The position numbers were made by a program, and so were the translations under genes. From NCBI GenBank assembly GCA_963082975.1, contig OY720345.1, forward strand, positions 19,742,491 to 19,806,490: a DNA stretch of 64,000 bases, given 5' to 3'. This DNA comes from Labia minor. Its lineage: Eukaryota > Arthropoda > Insecta > Dermaptera > Spongiphoridae. This document shows, piece after piece, positions 58,101 to 64,000 of the stretch; the first letter of the stretch is position 1; the number at the start of each line of letters is the position of its first letter. Below the pieces are notes generated by a model. It made no database searches and was not told where the DNA came from. It was given only the letters and a program-made list of their open reading frames with translations.

Positions 58101-58427
58101 TCTTATTGAAATTTATTTTATTATAAAGTAAACATTTTAAATAATTTATTTTTAAGGTTCTTCAATTGTCCTGGAGGCCCGCCCCTTTCATCAAATATTT
58201 TGAGTCCACTTGCTGGACCACATCATCATTCTCATCCACATCCACATCATCATCATCATCACCATGCAGTGACTTCATCCACACCTGGAGCAGCACCCCC
58301 GCCAAATTCTCTCCTAAATGGCGAGAGTTCTGCATTTCCTACTTATTCTTTATCTACCAAAGAACCTAGTCCCTCATTAAGCTATCACCATCACCACCAT
58401 CCCCATCATATTCCACATCCAGAATAA
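25138..58427 (+). CDS. NKL-class homeobox transcription factor, four exons
   Basis: Exons 25138-25603, 45970-46139, 57827-57963 and 58157-58427 join in frame (phases 1, 0 and 2) into 347 residues. Residues 35-41 (FSIESIL) form an EH1-like Groucho-binding motif, followed by a Ser-rich tract and an acidic region (91-125). The homeodomain is residues 169-228, with R5, F8, L16, F20, Q50, T54 and helix 3 IKIWFQNRRTKWKRK. The intron between homeodomain residues 44 and 45 is common in this class. The region after the homeodomain (DLELLAQQYYSSLG) and the His-rich C-terminus fit a Drosophila lateral muscles scarcer / amphioxus Nedx-like gene; this is from memory and not certain, so no symbol is given. 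The role is inferred as a sequence-specific repressor in development. If intron 3 is kept, the stop comes directly after GDRLW. The reading frame is open upstream to 25009, so a longer N-terminus or an upstream exon is possible. Confidence 0.9.
25930..26800. repeat. Duplicated segment, uninterrupted copy, plus B/C-type text
   Basis: 25935-26450 matches 9828-10044 joined to 10800-11085. The fossil finger block (TTATTGTAAAAAGAAA) is at 25940-26075, the hairpin CCGAGCCACCGCTCGG at 26088-26103. From 26560 the text is B-like (AATTAAGAAAAAACTAATAA twice). Confidence 0.7.
26800..27538. other. AT-rich intron sequence, no gene seen
   Basis: First homeobox intron. No coding signal or repeat identified. 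Confidence 0.5.
27540..28128 (+). mobile_element. Family A copy, nearly complete
   Basis: TTTTTACTATCTCGCCAGAG start, (TG)n at 27656-27688, CCGGAAGAGG module, 3' GCGAGATAGTCGAGTGGAG; the hairpin is cut after its first arm. Confidence 0.87.
28664..29147. mobile_element. hAT MITE, 484 bp, with perfect 8 bp target duplication
   Basis: Starts CAGCTATTCTCAAAGGGGTC, ends (reverse) CAGGGGTTCTCAAAC. ATCTAGAG flanks it exactly at 28656-28663 and 29148-29155. Several GGGGTCTATGG repeats lie inside each end. No coding sequence. Confidence 0.93.
29160..30077. other. AT-rich intron sequence, no gene seen
   Basis: First homeobox intron; no identified repeat or coding signal. Confidence 0.5.
30078..30375. 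mobile_element. Foldback element, family F copy 3 (one arm)
   Basis: Carries the central palindrome (TTCGGTTTGGATATAAG ... CTATATCCTAACCGAAC) and the right arm, but lacks the left arm. Confidence 0.72.
30386..30708. mobile_element. hAT MITE, 323 bp, with 8 bp target duplication
   Basis: Ends CAGGGTTTCCCAAAT and (reverse) CAAAGTTTCCCAAAG. Flanks GACTAAAC (30378-30385) and GACTAAAT (30709-30716) form an 8 bp duplication with one change. Inserted in or next to the end of the foldback copy. Confidence 0.9.
30940..31120. promoter_or_regulatory. Candidate intronic regulatory element
   Basis: A less AT-rich, non-repeat stretch inside the large homeobox intron, with GGCTAATTAACCA at about 31065-31077 (a homeodomain-type site) next to a CT-rich tract. 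No frame suggests coding. Regulatory function is inferred only from base composition and position. Confidence 0.3.
31455..31952 (-). mobile_element. Family B variant, about 500 bp
   Basis: 3' side ACCGACCGACGATTTGAAAT, 5' end (reverse) ACCGACTGACAATAGGAAGG next to an A-run. The hairpin is decayed. It supplies the uninterrupted form of the split copy at 20415-21710. Confidence 0.78.
32300..32580. promoter_or_regulatory. Candidate intronic regulatory element, G-rich
   Basis: Purine-rich, then CCAATTAGCGAG (about 32500), CGGCGCTAACTGCC and CTCTAATTACCC (about 32560): TAATTA-type cores in an unusually GC-rich stretch without repeat matches. Function is inferred. Confidence 0.3.
33350..33915 (+). 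pseudogene. Helitron deletion derivative with N-terminal coding piece
   Basis: Starts with A|TCTATAATATGAAAATGAA, a typical Helitron 5' end at an A/T site. The frame 33597-33914 encodes about 105 residues rich in Arg/Glu (SQSEREHSLFKDKL, RSTETEEEKEERL), like the repeated N-terminal region of arthropod Helitron helicases. It runs straight into the 3'-terminal text GGGGTACAAGGGGCGAGCCC, shared with 46708-46775; the final CTAG is lost. The Rep and helicase domains are absent. Confidence 0.6.
33920..35360. other. AT-rich intron sequence, no gene seen
   Basis: Contains a (GAAT)n run near 34645 and a CT/TG-rich patch near 34740-34800. The stretch 34850-34925 (GACCGGTTAATTGAACC) is less AT-rich and non-repeat. 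No coding signal. Confidence 0.45.
35363..36471 (-). pseudogene. Tigger/pogo element, internally deleted
   Basis: Terminal repeats CAGTAATACCCCGTTTAACG and (reverse) CAGTAAGACCCCGCTTAACG lie between TA dinucleotides (35361-35362, 36472-36473). On the minus strand the N-terminal psq-type HTH (MGNNEKQEKKATRKSISLET, from about 36205) is followed after a frame break by the C-terminal part (EEIVELAKQTGLDEVNVED; then RTRKTQTTLDAFLIKRQK, ending at 35615). The whole catalytic DDE domain is missing, so it is non-autonomous. Confidence 0.88.
36475..37300. other. AT-rich intron sequence, no gene seen
   Basis: No identified repeat or coding signal. Confidence 0.5.
37302..38149. mobile_element. Probable solo LTR, 848 bp
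   Basis: Starts TGTTACGACC and ends GGCCGTAACA (TG...CA), flanked by TATA on both sides, within a TA tract so the target duplication is not decisive. Base composition is far less AT-rich than the flanks, with repeated TTGGCCGG/CCGGCCAA blocks. A minus-strand frame (37869-37600, 89 codons) is open but unrecognised. No internal retroelement domains were seen. A DNA transposon is the alternative. Confidence 0.5.
38405..38594 (-). ncRNA. U2 spliceosomal snRNA
   Basis: The reverse complement begins ATCGCTTCTCGGCC at 38594 and follows U2 through the branch-point pairing sequence GTAGTA (38556-38561), a perfectly paired stem IIa (GTCTCTC/GAGAGAC), an Sm-type site GATTTTTAG (about 38488-38498), and the 3' stems ending GTACCGTCAGGAATTCAGCCC. 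At about 190 nt it is full length and closest to insect U2. Loop IIa and the 3' stems stay paired, which suggests a working gene rather than a pseudogene. I could not assign a proximal sequence element with confidence in the 5' flank (38595-38660). It lies antisense in the first intron of the homeobox gene. The exact 3' end is approximate. Confidence 0.96.
38949..39710 (+). mobile_element. hAT-type non-autonomous element, 762 bp, perfect target duplication
   Basis: Terminal repeats CAGTGGCGTACCTAG and exact GATAAATT copies at 38941-38948 and 39711-39718. Subterminal GC-rich blocks (GCCGCCCGGGGCGA; CCGCACCCACCGCACC) contrast with the AT-rich centre. Nearly identical to 10045-10799. No transposase domain recognised in the short frame it carries. 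Confidence 0.93.
39720..40094. other. AT-rich intron sequence, no gene seen
   Basis: Nothing identified. Confidence 0.5.
40095..41256 (+). mobile_element. Unassigned 1.16 kb transposon (family E), uninterrupted copy
   Basis: Terminal inverted repeats AAGGTAATGGCACCTATAGA / rc of TCTATTGGTGCCATTACCTT. The motif GGCACCTATAGATGACA or GGAACCTATAGATGACA occurs about nine times in both orientations (two in tandem at the left end; also near 40490, 40525, 40645, 40990, 41010, 41040). No transposase frame. The second copy, inverted, is at 43484-45283. Confidence 0.82.
41257..42055. other. AT-rich intron sequence, no gene seen
   Basis: Nothing identified. Confidence 0.5.
42060..43410. repeat. Inverted repeat pair flanking a mariner remnant
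   Basis: 42060-42250 and 43133-43410 are inverted copies of one unit: AGCCGTTCCCGGC, then a TAAGAAGAGTTTTAT block, then an inner small palindrome TGAAGTTAGTTAC ... GTAACTAACTTCA. Between them lies mariner transposase sequence. It may be one composite element or two insertions of a short repeat. Confidence 0.6.
42530..42900 (-). pseudogene. Mariner transposase remnant
   Basis: The minus strand encodes CVEMFERIEADETFLKITDE, STLHVNDKVNTHICRIWGS, then with breaks NVFCAVSHFK, FFMEKTIKGIVYLNMLENFL and the start of the next block: the middle of a SETMAR-type mariner catalytic domain, including the first catalytic Asp region (DEST). Ends and C-terminus are lost; stops are present. Confidence 0.88.
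43484..45283 (-). mobile_element. Family E transposon, copy 2, split by family B
   Basis: Reverse of the copy at 40095-41256; without the insertion at 43761-44410 it is about 1.15 kb. The doubled GGTGCCATGTCATCTATAGG end is at 45250-45280. Confidence 0.82.
43761..44410 (+). mobile_element. Helentron-like family B copy, full length, 650 bp
   Basis: 5' ACCGACCGACGATAGTAAGG, a CCGT/CTGT tetranucleotide tract at 43883-43928 (about 120-165 bp in), the module CCGGAAACCGGAAGTGGTAG, and the 3' end CGTCGGTCGGT-TCG-GACCTGGCCACAGGTC-AACTTA. It lies between T-runs in a family E element; the empty target is visible at 40976-40990. Confidence 0.9.
45284..45932. other. AT-rich intron sequence, no gene seen
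   Basis: End of the first homeobox intron, with a long T-run before the exon 2 acceptor (45968-45969). Confidence 0.5.
46708..46775 (-). mobile_element. Canonical Helitron 3' end
   Basis: In reverse: GGGGGTACAGGGGGCGGAGC, hairpin GGGGGC-GGA-GCCCCC, the block GTCTAGGTGTGAAGGCGC, and the terminus AGTAGCTAG followed by T. CTAG with a hairpin about 28 nt upstream is the Helitron signature. How far the element extends to the right is unclear. Confidence 0.65.
46905..47200 (-). pseudogene. LINE 3' end (reverse transcriptase C-terminal remnant)
   Basis: Minus-strand frames give KWVDNEGRDMGEMGQGRIW and then, shifted, RDAWRNV-like text, matching 12226-12450 and the end of non-LTR ORF2 proteins. Frame breaks inactivate it. 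Confidence 0.65.
47308..47489. mobile_element. Family D MITE, 182 bp, TA-flanked
   Basis: GGGTGACCAAACGTCCCGTC at the left and TTTTCGAAATATGGTCACCC at the right, between TA dinucleotides. Confidence 0.85.
47500..49120. other. AT-rich intron sequence, no gene seen
   Basis: Second homeobox intron. A GA/TA simple-repeat patch lies at 47850-47885. No coding signal. Confidence 0.5.
49121..50676 (+). mobile_element. Family A copy split by family D, itself split by family B
   Basis: A: 49121-49617 and 50566-50676 (both ends present, (TG) tract at 49240-49262). D: 49618-49705 and 50354-50565 (GGTGACCAATCGTCC ... AATATGTTCACC). B lies inside D. Confidence 0.87.
49711..50353 (+). mobile_element. Helentron-like family B copy, full length
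   Basis: ACCGACCGACGATAGTAAGG after five Ts; CCGT/CTGT tract at 49829-49858; 3' end with hairpin GACCTGGCCACAGGTC and AACTTA. About 95% like the copy at 43761 by eye. Confidence 0.9.
50880..51140. promoter_or_regulatory. Candidate intronic regulatory element
   Basis: GC-richer, non-repeat stretch in the second homeobox intron with CGGCGCCAGTTAGTCGAGGC, CCAATTAACCCGACATTAAC and AGCGCCAG. No coding frame. Regulatory role is inferred. Confidence 0.35.
51372..51933 (-). mobile_element. Family A copy, 3' hairpin decayed
   Basis: Runs from a damaged 3' end to the 5' end GGCGAGATAGTAAAAA, with the (AC)n/TATA tract at 51806-51830. Confidence 0.82.
52211..52536. mobile_element. hAT MITE, Charlie-like ends
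   Basis: The right end reads, in reverse, CAGGGGTGGGCAACCCGCGG; the left end is decayed (ATAAAATGGGCAACC). The flanks AGCTGGAT and GCTAAGAT are only a partial match. Confidence 0.65.
52559..53064 (+). mobile_element. Family A variant copy
   Basis: 5' TTTTACTATCTCGAAAGAG; the microsatellite region is deleted; the inner 52855-53030 matches the variant at 501-700; the 3' end is CAAGATAGTCGAGTGGAGAC with the hairpin. Confidence 0.8.
53440..53640. promoter_or_regulatory. Candidate intronic regulatory element
   Basis: GC-richer, non-repeat patch with CTGGCGCCAGCAGG, GCCTTTAATTACTATTCC and TTTTAATTAATGGCCC. It shares GGCGCCAG with the patch at 50880-51140. No good coding context. Role inferred. 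Confidence 0.35.
53641..54424. other. AT-rich intron sequence, no gene seen
   Basis: A short frame at 53941-54165 ends in Ser/Pro-rich low complexity and has no splice or family support. Confidence 0.45.
54429..54708 (+). mobile_element. tRNA-derived SINE
   Basis: The head (54429-54500) has a B box GGTTCAAGTCC at 54481-54491 inside a T-arm-like stem (CCGGG...CCCGG). The body (GCTACTTGATAGCGCCTCCG; AAGGTAAAGGTTGATAGGAC) is shared with 15905-16222. A T-rich end follows at 54695-54708. Confidence 0.8.
54710..55360. other. AT-rich intron sequence, no gene seen
   Basis: Nothing identified. Confidence 0.5.
55365..56579. repeat. Large foldback element with internal tandem repeats
   Basis: Arms 55365-55741 and 56204-56579 (about 376 bp each) are near-perfect inverted copies, starting AAATCTAATCAAAAACATAC. 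The left arm and the spacer share a unit of about 215 bp (containing CCTCCGCCTCCTG and CTGGCCGAAATTCACTTTAC) repeated in tandem at about 55660-55874 and 55875-56089. The same frame is open in each unit and encodes about 73 residues, which probably reflects recent copying rather than a gene. Confidence 0.88.
56935..57660. mobile_element. Repeat related to the inner module of families A and B
   Basis: Contains several ATGAAATTTGGTAT / CCAAATTTCATAG blocks and ACCACTTCCGGTTAACCGAT, the module seen in A and B, without their ends. A GC-rich hairpin-like patch (GCATGCGCGCGGC ... GCCGTGCGCAT) at 57575-57625 could be a terminus. Confidence 0.5.
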
Positions 58428-58429
58428 AT

Positions 58430-58843
58430 ACCAAACACGCACATATACTTTATACTTCAATATGAAAAGTATTTATATTTATTTATTTAATATTATATTT
58501 ATTTATATTTGTGCCAAGAAAAAAAGACTATAAATCGAATCTAATATATTTATATTTAAAAATTTCTGAAATTTTAGAATAAATTGAATTTAGTTTTATA
58601 AAATGTATATTAAATTTGTTAAATATTTTTGTTCTAAATAATATTAAGTAGTTAGGTTTTTTAAAAAAATAATTAAACCTTTTAATTTAAGTTTATGATT
58701 CTCTCATGTATGAAATTATAAAATAATAATATACTATTTTTGAAGGTATTTCTAAAGGAGTTCTAGTACTATTCATTTGTTTCTTATTTCTATTCTTCCC
58801 TCACTACTAAACAAATAAATAAACAAATAATAAAACATAGATA
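58430..58843. other. 3' flank of the homeobox gene
   Basis: AT-rich; several AATAAA-like signals, the first overlapping the stop codon and another near 58577. No other feature. Confidence 0.5.
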
Positions 58844-59015
58844 GGGTGACCAAACGTCCCGTCTTTAGGTGCTCTGTCCAGGCGTCCCGAAAAGTCTTCG
58901 GGACAGCCTATTGTCCCGTTTTTTTAAAATATTTAAGATATCTCGTACTTTTTTTCAAAATTTTTTCAATTTGGTTCGTTTGTACGGGTTTGGTGTTTTC
59001 GAAATATGGTCACCC
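58844..59015. mobile_element. Family D MITE, 172 bp, TA-flanked
   Basis: GGGTGACCAAACGTCCCGTC to TTTTCGAAATATGGTCACCC between TA at 58842-58843 and 59016-59017. Confidence 0.87.
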
Positions 59016-59017
59016 TA

Positions 59018-60975
59018 AACAGATGAATTCAATATATATTAATTAAATATATAAATTTAATTAATTTCTCATATTTTTCCATTGATTATTTTATCACAAG
59101 TAAGCATTATTATAATAGTTGTTAAAATCATTTTAAATCAACGAGAACTTTTGAATATATGAAAAATGATGCTGACTTAAATATGTTATAAGATATATTA
59201 TATATATATAATATTTATTAAAAATAAACATTATATATATATAATATTTATTAAAAATAAACTAATTTTTACATAACAGTAAAAACGAAAAAATAAAAAA
59301 ATAGATTTATTTATCTTTAAATTATTTTTTAATAATAATTATGAAATGATTTTCATAATTTCACAGAGAACTTAGACAAAGTTCTTGGAACATTAGTGTT
59401 CGGTGAACAGATTTAATAAATTATTATATGAATTCAGAATAGATATAAATTAATTAGATATAATTAAAAAAGACGAATAATTAAAACAATATTTTTATTA
59501 TATCTATATAATATAATAATAATAAATAATGAAATGTCAGTTTCATAACAAAATCAAATTTTTCTTAAAACAAATAACAGTATCAAATCATTTTTTAATA
59601 CTATTTTATATATATATATATATATACTAAAAGTTTATGTTAAAATACAAAAATATATAATATATTATATATATTATTATTATTATAATTAAGAATATGA
59701 TTCATATGAAATCAGTCTTATATATTTTATTTATTATATTATTATTATATATATATATATATTGAGAATTGTGTATATTAGGCAGTATATGGTTTAAATT
59801 TACATTACAAACAACGGTTTAGAAATATATTCAATCAAGTAAGTCGAAAACTTATAAAATGTTATATTTAATATTAAATTTTTATAAAATTGAGTGTATT
59901 TTTCTATTTGGACTTTGATTGACAAATTGAGATGCAATCATATTCCCAATATATTCATATGAATTTTTTTTACAAATCTTCAACAATTAAAAAAGAAAAT
60001 TTGAAGGATCAAACAGACCAATTCATAAATTGGAACATTTTTACCTTGCTCTTGTAACTAGGTTAACAGTTTATTCTTTGAAATGTTTTAGAAAAGTTAA
60101 AATTTATTTTTTAATCCAACTGTGAAATTAAATTAGCAATTGCTTTGAGCTTCACAAATTCTATGGGCAGCTCTAATCATAAGGGATATATCTATATTTA
60201 AAAAATTGGAGTAAAAGATAATTTAGATGTATAATACTACTATAATAAAAGATATTAATTATTTACAAAACATTTCTTAAAATTAATTAAAATCAATAAT
60301 TAATTGAATCAACTTCAACACTAATTTCTTTCAATTTTTATATAATTTAGTTGAAAAAAATAATTTGAAATTATCATACTATATTAGTGATTTAAAAAAA
60401 AAAGTATTATGTGTGATACAAAATAAAAATGAATTATTCTTTCGTAACGCACTGAACAATTATTATGGTACCCAGGCATCATCATCTAGTAAAGTAGAAC
60501 AAATGTCGACTAGATTAATTGTTTAAAACGTTACAGAGTGATTATTTTTTCTTAACTTAAGACATTTTAGTTAACAAGTATTAATATCTTTTTGATTAAA
60601 ATTAAATTATTATATAGTTCATTTTTAATAAAAAATATTTTATTCTTTAAACAGAATTGAGAAATATATGGTATATAAATATTTAAAACGTTATTTTTAT
60701 ATAAGGTAACATCGGCTGAGGTAGTTAATATTAAAAAAATAAAAAAAAATTAATATATATAATATAATGATATGATTAATGAATCAAATATTAGTTGTTT
60801 TCTTTGATAAAATTATGTTTTGGTTTATATAAATATATGATAGGTAGATAGGTATTAAACAAAAGAGAGAATGAAACCTAGAGGGATTTAAAAACAAAAA
60901 AATAAAACAAAAGAATAACAACAAATTCAGAAATGTATAAAATACGCTTAATGCATGTAATGATTGATTAAAGAA
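59018..60975. other. AT-rich intergenic DNA between convergent genes
   Basis: Simple TA and ATT runs and a short tandem duplication (ATTTATTAAAAATAAAC near 59209-59265). No gene seen. Confidence 0.55.
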
Positions 60976-63917
60976 TTATGATGGTGATAAGGCATGTGTG
61001 CCACTAGTGTCACCGAGTAGTCGTTCTTCTTCGGAGGCTTGTTCTTTCAATGCTCGTCGATAGTCCATTGAATCACGATCATCATCTTCACAATTCAATG
61101 CTTCATGCATACGTTGTTTATAGCTAGAAAACAATAAAATAGAAATGAAATATACTACTTATAATTAAAACTATTAATTGAGAAAAAAGATATACATTTA
61201 ATATAACTTTTAATATATTTTACAATATATAAATAAATATTTTTTTTACTTACATTTCACTATCTGGATTATTCTCTTGATTTCGACATTTATCTAATTT
61301 TTTCTCCAATTGTCTACCTAAATCCCGTGGAGGTGCTTCCATTGCTTTGACCATCGAACGGATATCTAATGAAATATATGAATATTATATTATAATGAGG
61401 ATACTTTTTAGTTTAATTTTAACTGCGAATAAAGCAGCTGAGAGGCCAGTAAGAATATTTTTTATTAAAATTTTCTGATTTTTTATTTTAACAAAATAAG
61501 TTATTCTACTCAACTAGGTGCTTAGTATTCAAAGTTAAAAAAATCCTTTATTATATAGTCTCTCTATTTATAGATGTTATTTTTTTACTTTAAAGAATGT
61601 TATTTTTATTTTCAGGGGCAAGTTTTATTTATTTATAATTACTTGCTAATAAAAGTCAACTTAAATATTAATTAATTTATAAAAAAAAATCAATTTTAAT
61701 TGAGAACAATATGCAAAGAAACAAATAAATTAAATATACATATAATAAAGCTTGTTTGTAATATATAAATTTTTTTTTCATCTAAGTTTATTAAAGTTTT
61801 TATCTTAGAAGTAAATTTATGAAAATTTAAGCTAAATTGAAAATCTTAAAAAAATCTAACAAATTCTATAATTTGTTTGTTTTTATTGAGGTTTGTTCGA
61901 ATAATAATTCTGTCTTATCCTCACTGATATATACTTTAAACTTTACTTTCATAAAGAAAATTTAATGTGTTATTATTATAATATAATTGATAAATTAAAT
62001 TTGATAATTTAGATAAAATAAATTAAAAACATACTTCGAACAGCTTCAATTAAATTTGCTAAACGATCCCTTGCTGGTTGACCAAATAATATTTCGGTAA
62101 CGTAAGCATCCAAATTCTCTTGTATTTTACTGACGGCATGTAATATAGCTGCTATTGCCAATTGCGATGGTGCATAAAGTAAACAAGCATCAGTTAAAAA
62201 AGTCTTATCAAGTTGTTCATCAATGGCTGGCCGAAGGCGTTCAGGATCTTGCAAATTGGTTCGAGTCTAAAATTGAAATTTTCTTTATTTATATTTTTTT
62301 ATTTAGCTTCCATAAAAATACATTAATTCAACATCTGTCTGATTTGAGGCATCACAAGAATATGTAAAGATAATATATACAAAATATAAACAATTAAGAA
62401 TAGACGTATATTATGAGGGATAAGTAAGAGAAGGTGGATATATTAAAGACGTATGTCTCCTTTAGAGGCTCGTTAAAGAATGATTTTAATTATTAATTAA
62501 ATTAAAAAAAATAGTCATATATATATATAAATATAACTTCATATTAATAGTATCATATAAATTATAAATGGATTTATTAAATTATTTATTATTCTTTTTT
62601 AAAATTCAATAAAATAATTTATTTTACCATTTTTAAGATATTATAAAATATGTTTTTTAGAATCTAATTTAACAACTTACCTTAATATCTATTAGTAAAC
62701 CTTCTATAGGTCTAAAAGGGTTATGTATTGTAAGATCGTAATTTATTTGCATCATTAATAAAAGTTCATTATTTAAAATAATATCTGAAGCTTTTTCTCT
62801 ATCACCACGAATATTTGCAACAAATTGTGGAATGGAAACATTAAATTCTTCAACTTTACATGCCAAATATACACATGTAACACTAAAAAAAAAAAAAATT
62901 AAACCAAAATGGTTATTTAAATCTTCATATCATTGCTACATGTCTCCAGTTTTTTGTGATTTGTAAGGTATTAATACAATTTATTTTTATTATGAATATA
63001 AATATATATATATATATATATTTATATATCGTAATTATATTGCTAAAAGTGGCCAAAAAATTACAAAAATAATGGAGGATGAGATAGAAATTGAAAGTTC
63101 TAATTAGTTTAAACTATTAAGATTAATTTACATTAGTCTATATAAAATGAAAAATATTAAATATCACACTAATATTTTAAAATTTCTTAACTTTCTATAT
63201 CAGTGATGAATATTGTCTCTCTTTTTGTGATTTATTTTGTTCTTTGCTAGAATGATTTACAAATTTATTTTTATTCTTGATATATTATTATATTATTTAT
63301 TTAATTCAAATTTTTAGCGATATGACAAACAAGAAATTTTAGTGAATCTTTTATTATGTTTTATAAATATATATAAATATACAGGTATATATAAAAATTT
63401 GGTAATTGAATTCTTTAAATTAATCAATTTTTCCTCTTAATTAACTTAATCTTAATCAAATTATTAAATTACTTACAGTATTTCTTTCGGATGATAATCC
63501 ATTACAGAATTATTTAAATAAAATCGTTTAAAATAATGAAATGATGAACCAATGACAGCACGAGGCATTGGTGGATTAAATCTTTTACAAAATTCTCTTA
63601 ATTGAAGTTCATACTGTTTAAGTAATAAACGTTCTTCATCTGCTGTTAAGAATGTAGCCTTTTTCTCATTTTCCTAAATTAAAAAAATATAAGAAATAAG
63701 TAACATTCAATGTATTTATATAGAAAAATAAAAAAATTAATAATTTATTTCAAATATATATATTATATTAAAGGTTATAAAAAAAGATGTTGATATATAC
63801 ACTCATTCCAGCTCCATGTTTTTGTATAAATTCATAATTTGCTTTTTCTCTAAGGCGTGTTAAATCATTTTCAGAACTAAATATCCAATTCTTCTTCTGG
63901 GTACTTTGAGGAAACAT
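60976..63917 (-). CDS. CycH: Cyclin H, regulatory subunit of the CDK-activating kinase and TFIIH
   Basis: Six exons on the minus strand, 63801-63917, 63477-63673, 62681-62882, 62035-62266, 61254-61365 and 60976-61123, join in frame with GT/AG borders into 335 residues (human cyclin H has 323). The N-terminus [17 protein letters not shown], the cyclin-box segments [14 protein letters not shown] and [11 protein letters not shown], and [10 protein letters not shown] match cyclin H closely. By family knowledge it binds CDK7 and MAT1 in the nucleus, forming the kinase that activates cell-cycle CDKs and phosphorylates RNA polymerase II as part of TFIIH. The C-terminal tail (287-335) is acidic and divergent. 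The start at 63917 matches the family's N-terminus. The gene is tail-to-tail with the homeobox gene, 2.5 kb away. Its promoter lies at or beyond the window edge. Confidence 0.96.
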
Positions 63918-64000
63918 TTTTAAAATTTTTATAAATATATAAATAACTATAAAATGTTTTATTTTTCCTGAGAAACTTAATGTCATTCAAAAAAGTATTT

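Noticed and set aside
62155-62367. Plus-strand frame over cyclin H exon 4
   Set aside because: Antisense shadow of a confirmed coding exon.

Overview
This 64 kb window is a stretch of a very AT-rich animal nuclear genome, almost certainly an arthropod. The genes are split by introns with GT/AG borders. There is a metazoan NKL-class homeobox gene, a cyclin H gene and a U2 snRNA whose sequence is closest to the insect form. One transposase fragment carries the DUF4817-type helix-turn-helix common in arthropod Tc1/mariner-like elements. I cannot name the species.

Layout. (1) 5.0-20.2 kb, plus strand: a five-exon Rab-family small GTPase with a well-placed TATA box and initiator. A C2H2 zinc-finger gene (8.3-9.5 kb) lies inside its first intron on the same strand. 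(2) 25.1-58.4 kb, plus strand: a four-exon homeobox gene. An N-terminal exon with an EH1-like repressor motif and an acidic stretch is followed by a 20 kb intron, the first part of the homeodomain, an 11.7 kb intron (at the common residue 44/45 position), then the recognition helix and a His-rich tail. A full-length U2 snRNA gene lies antisense in the first large intron. (3) 61.0-63.9 kb, minus strand: a six-exon cyclin H gene, tail-to-tail with the homeobox gene.

Most of the rest is mobile DNA, often nested. The commonest class is two related families (called A and B here) of short elements with the full layout expected of non-autonomous Helentrons (HINE/DINE-like): 10-11 bp subterminal inverted repeats, a microsatellite about 120 bp from the 5' end, a short hairpin just before the 3' end, and insertion into T-runs. 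An empty-site comparison inside the window supports this for B. Other classes seen are hAT MITEs with 8 bp target duplications, mariner, Tigger/pogo and DUF4817 transposase remnants, a canonical Helitron 3' end, a probable solo LTR, tRNA-derived SINEs, LINE 3' ends, long foldback elements, and two unassigned terminal-inverted-repeat transposon types with many internal copies of a short motif.

The three main genes are unrelated in function (vesicle traffic, transcription factor, CDK7 partner) and form no operon-like unit. The most unusual items are the two-family Helentron-like architecture, the Rab protein without a prenylation motif, the rapidly duplicating zinc-finger array, and the foldback element with internal tandem repeats.
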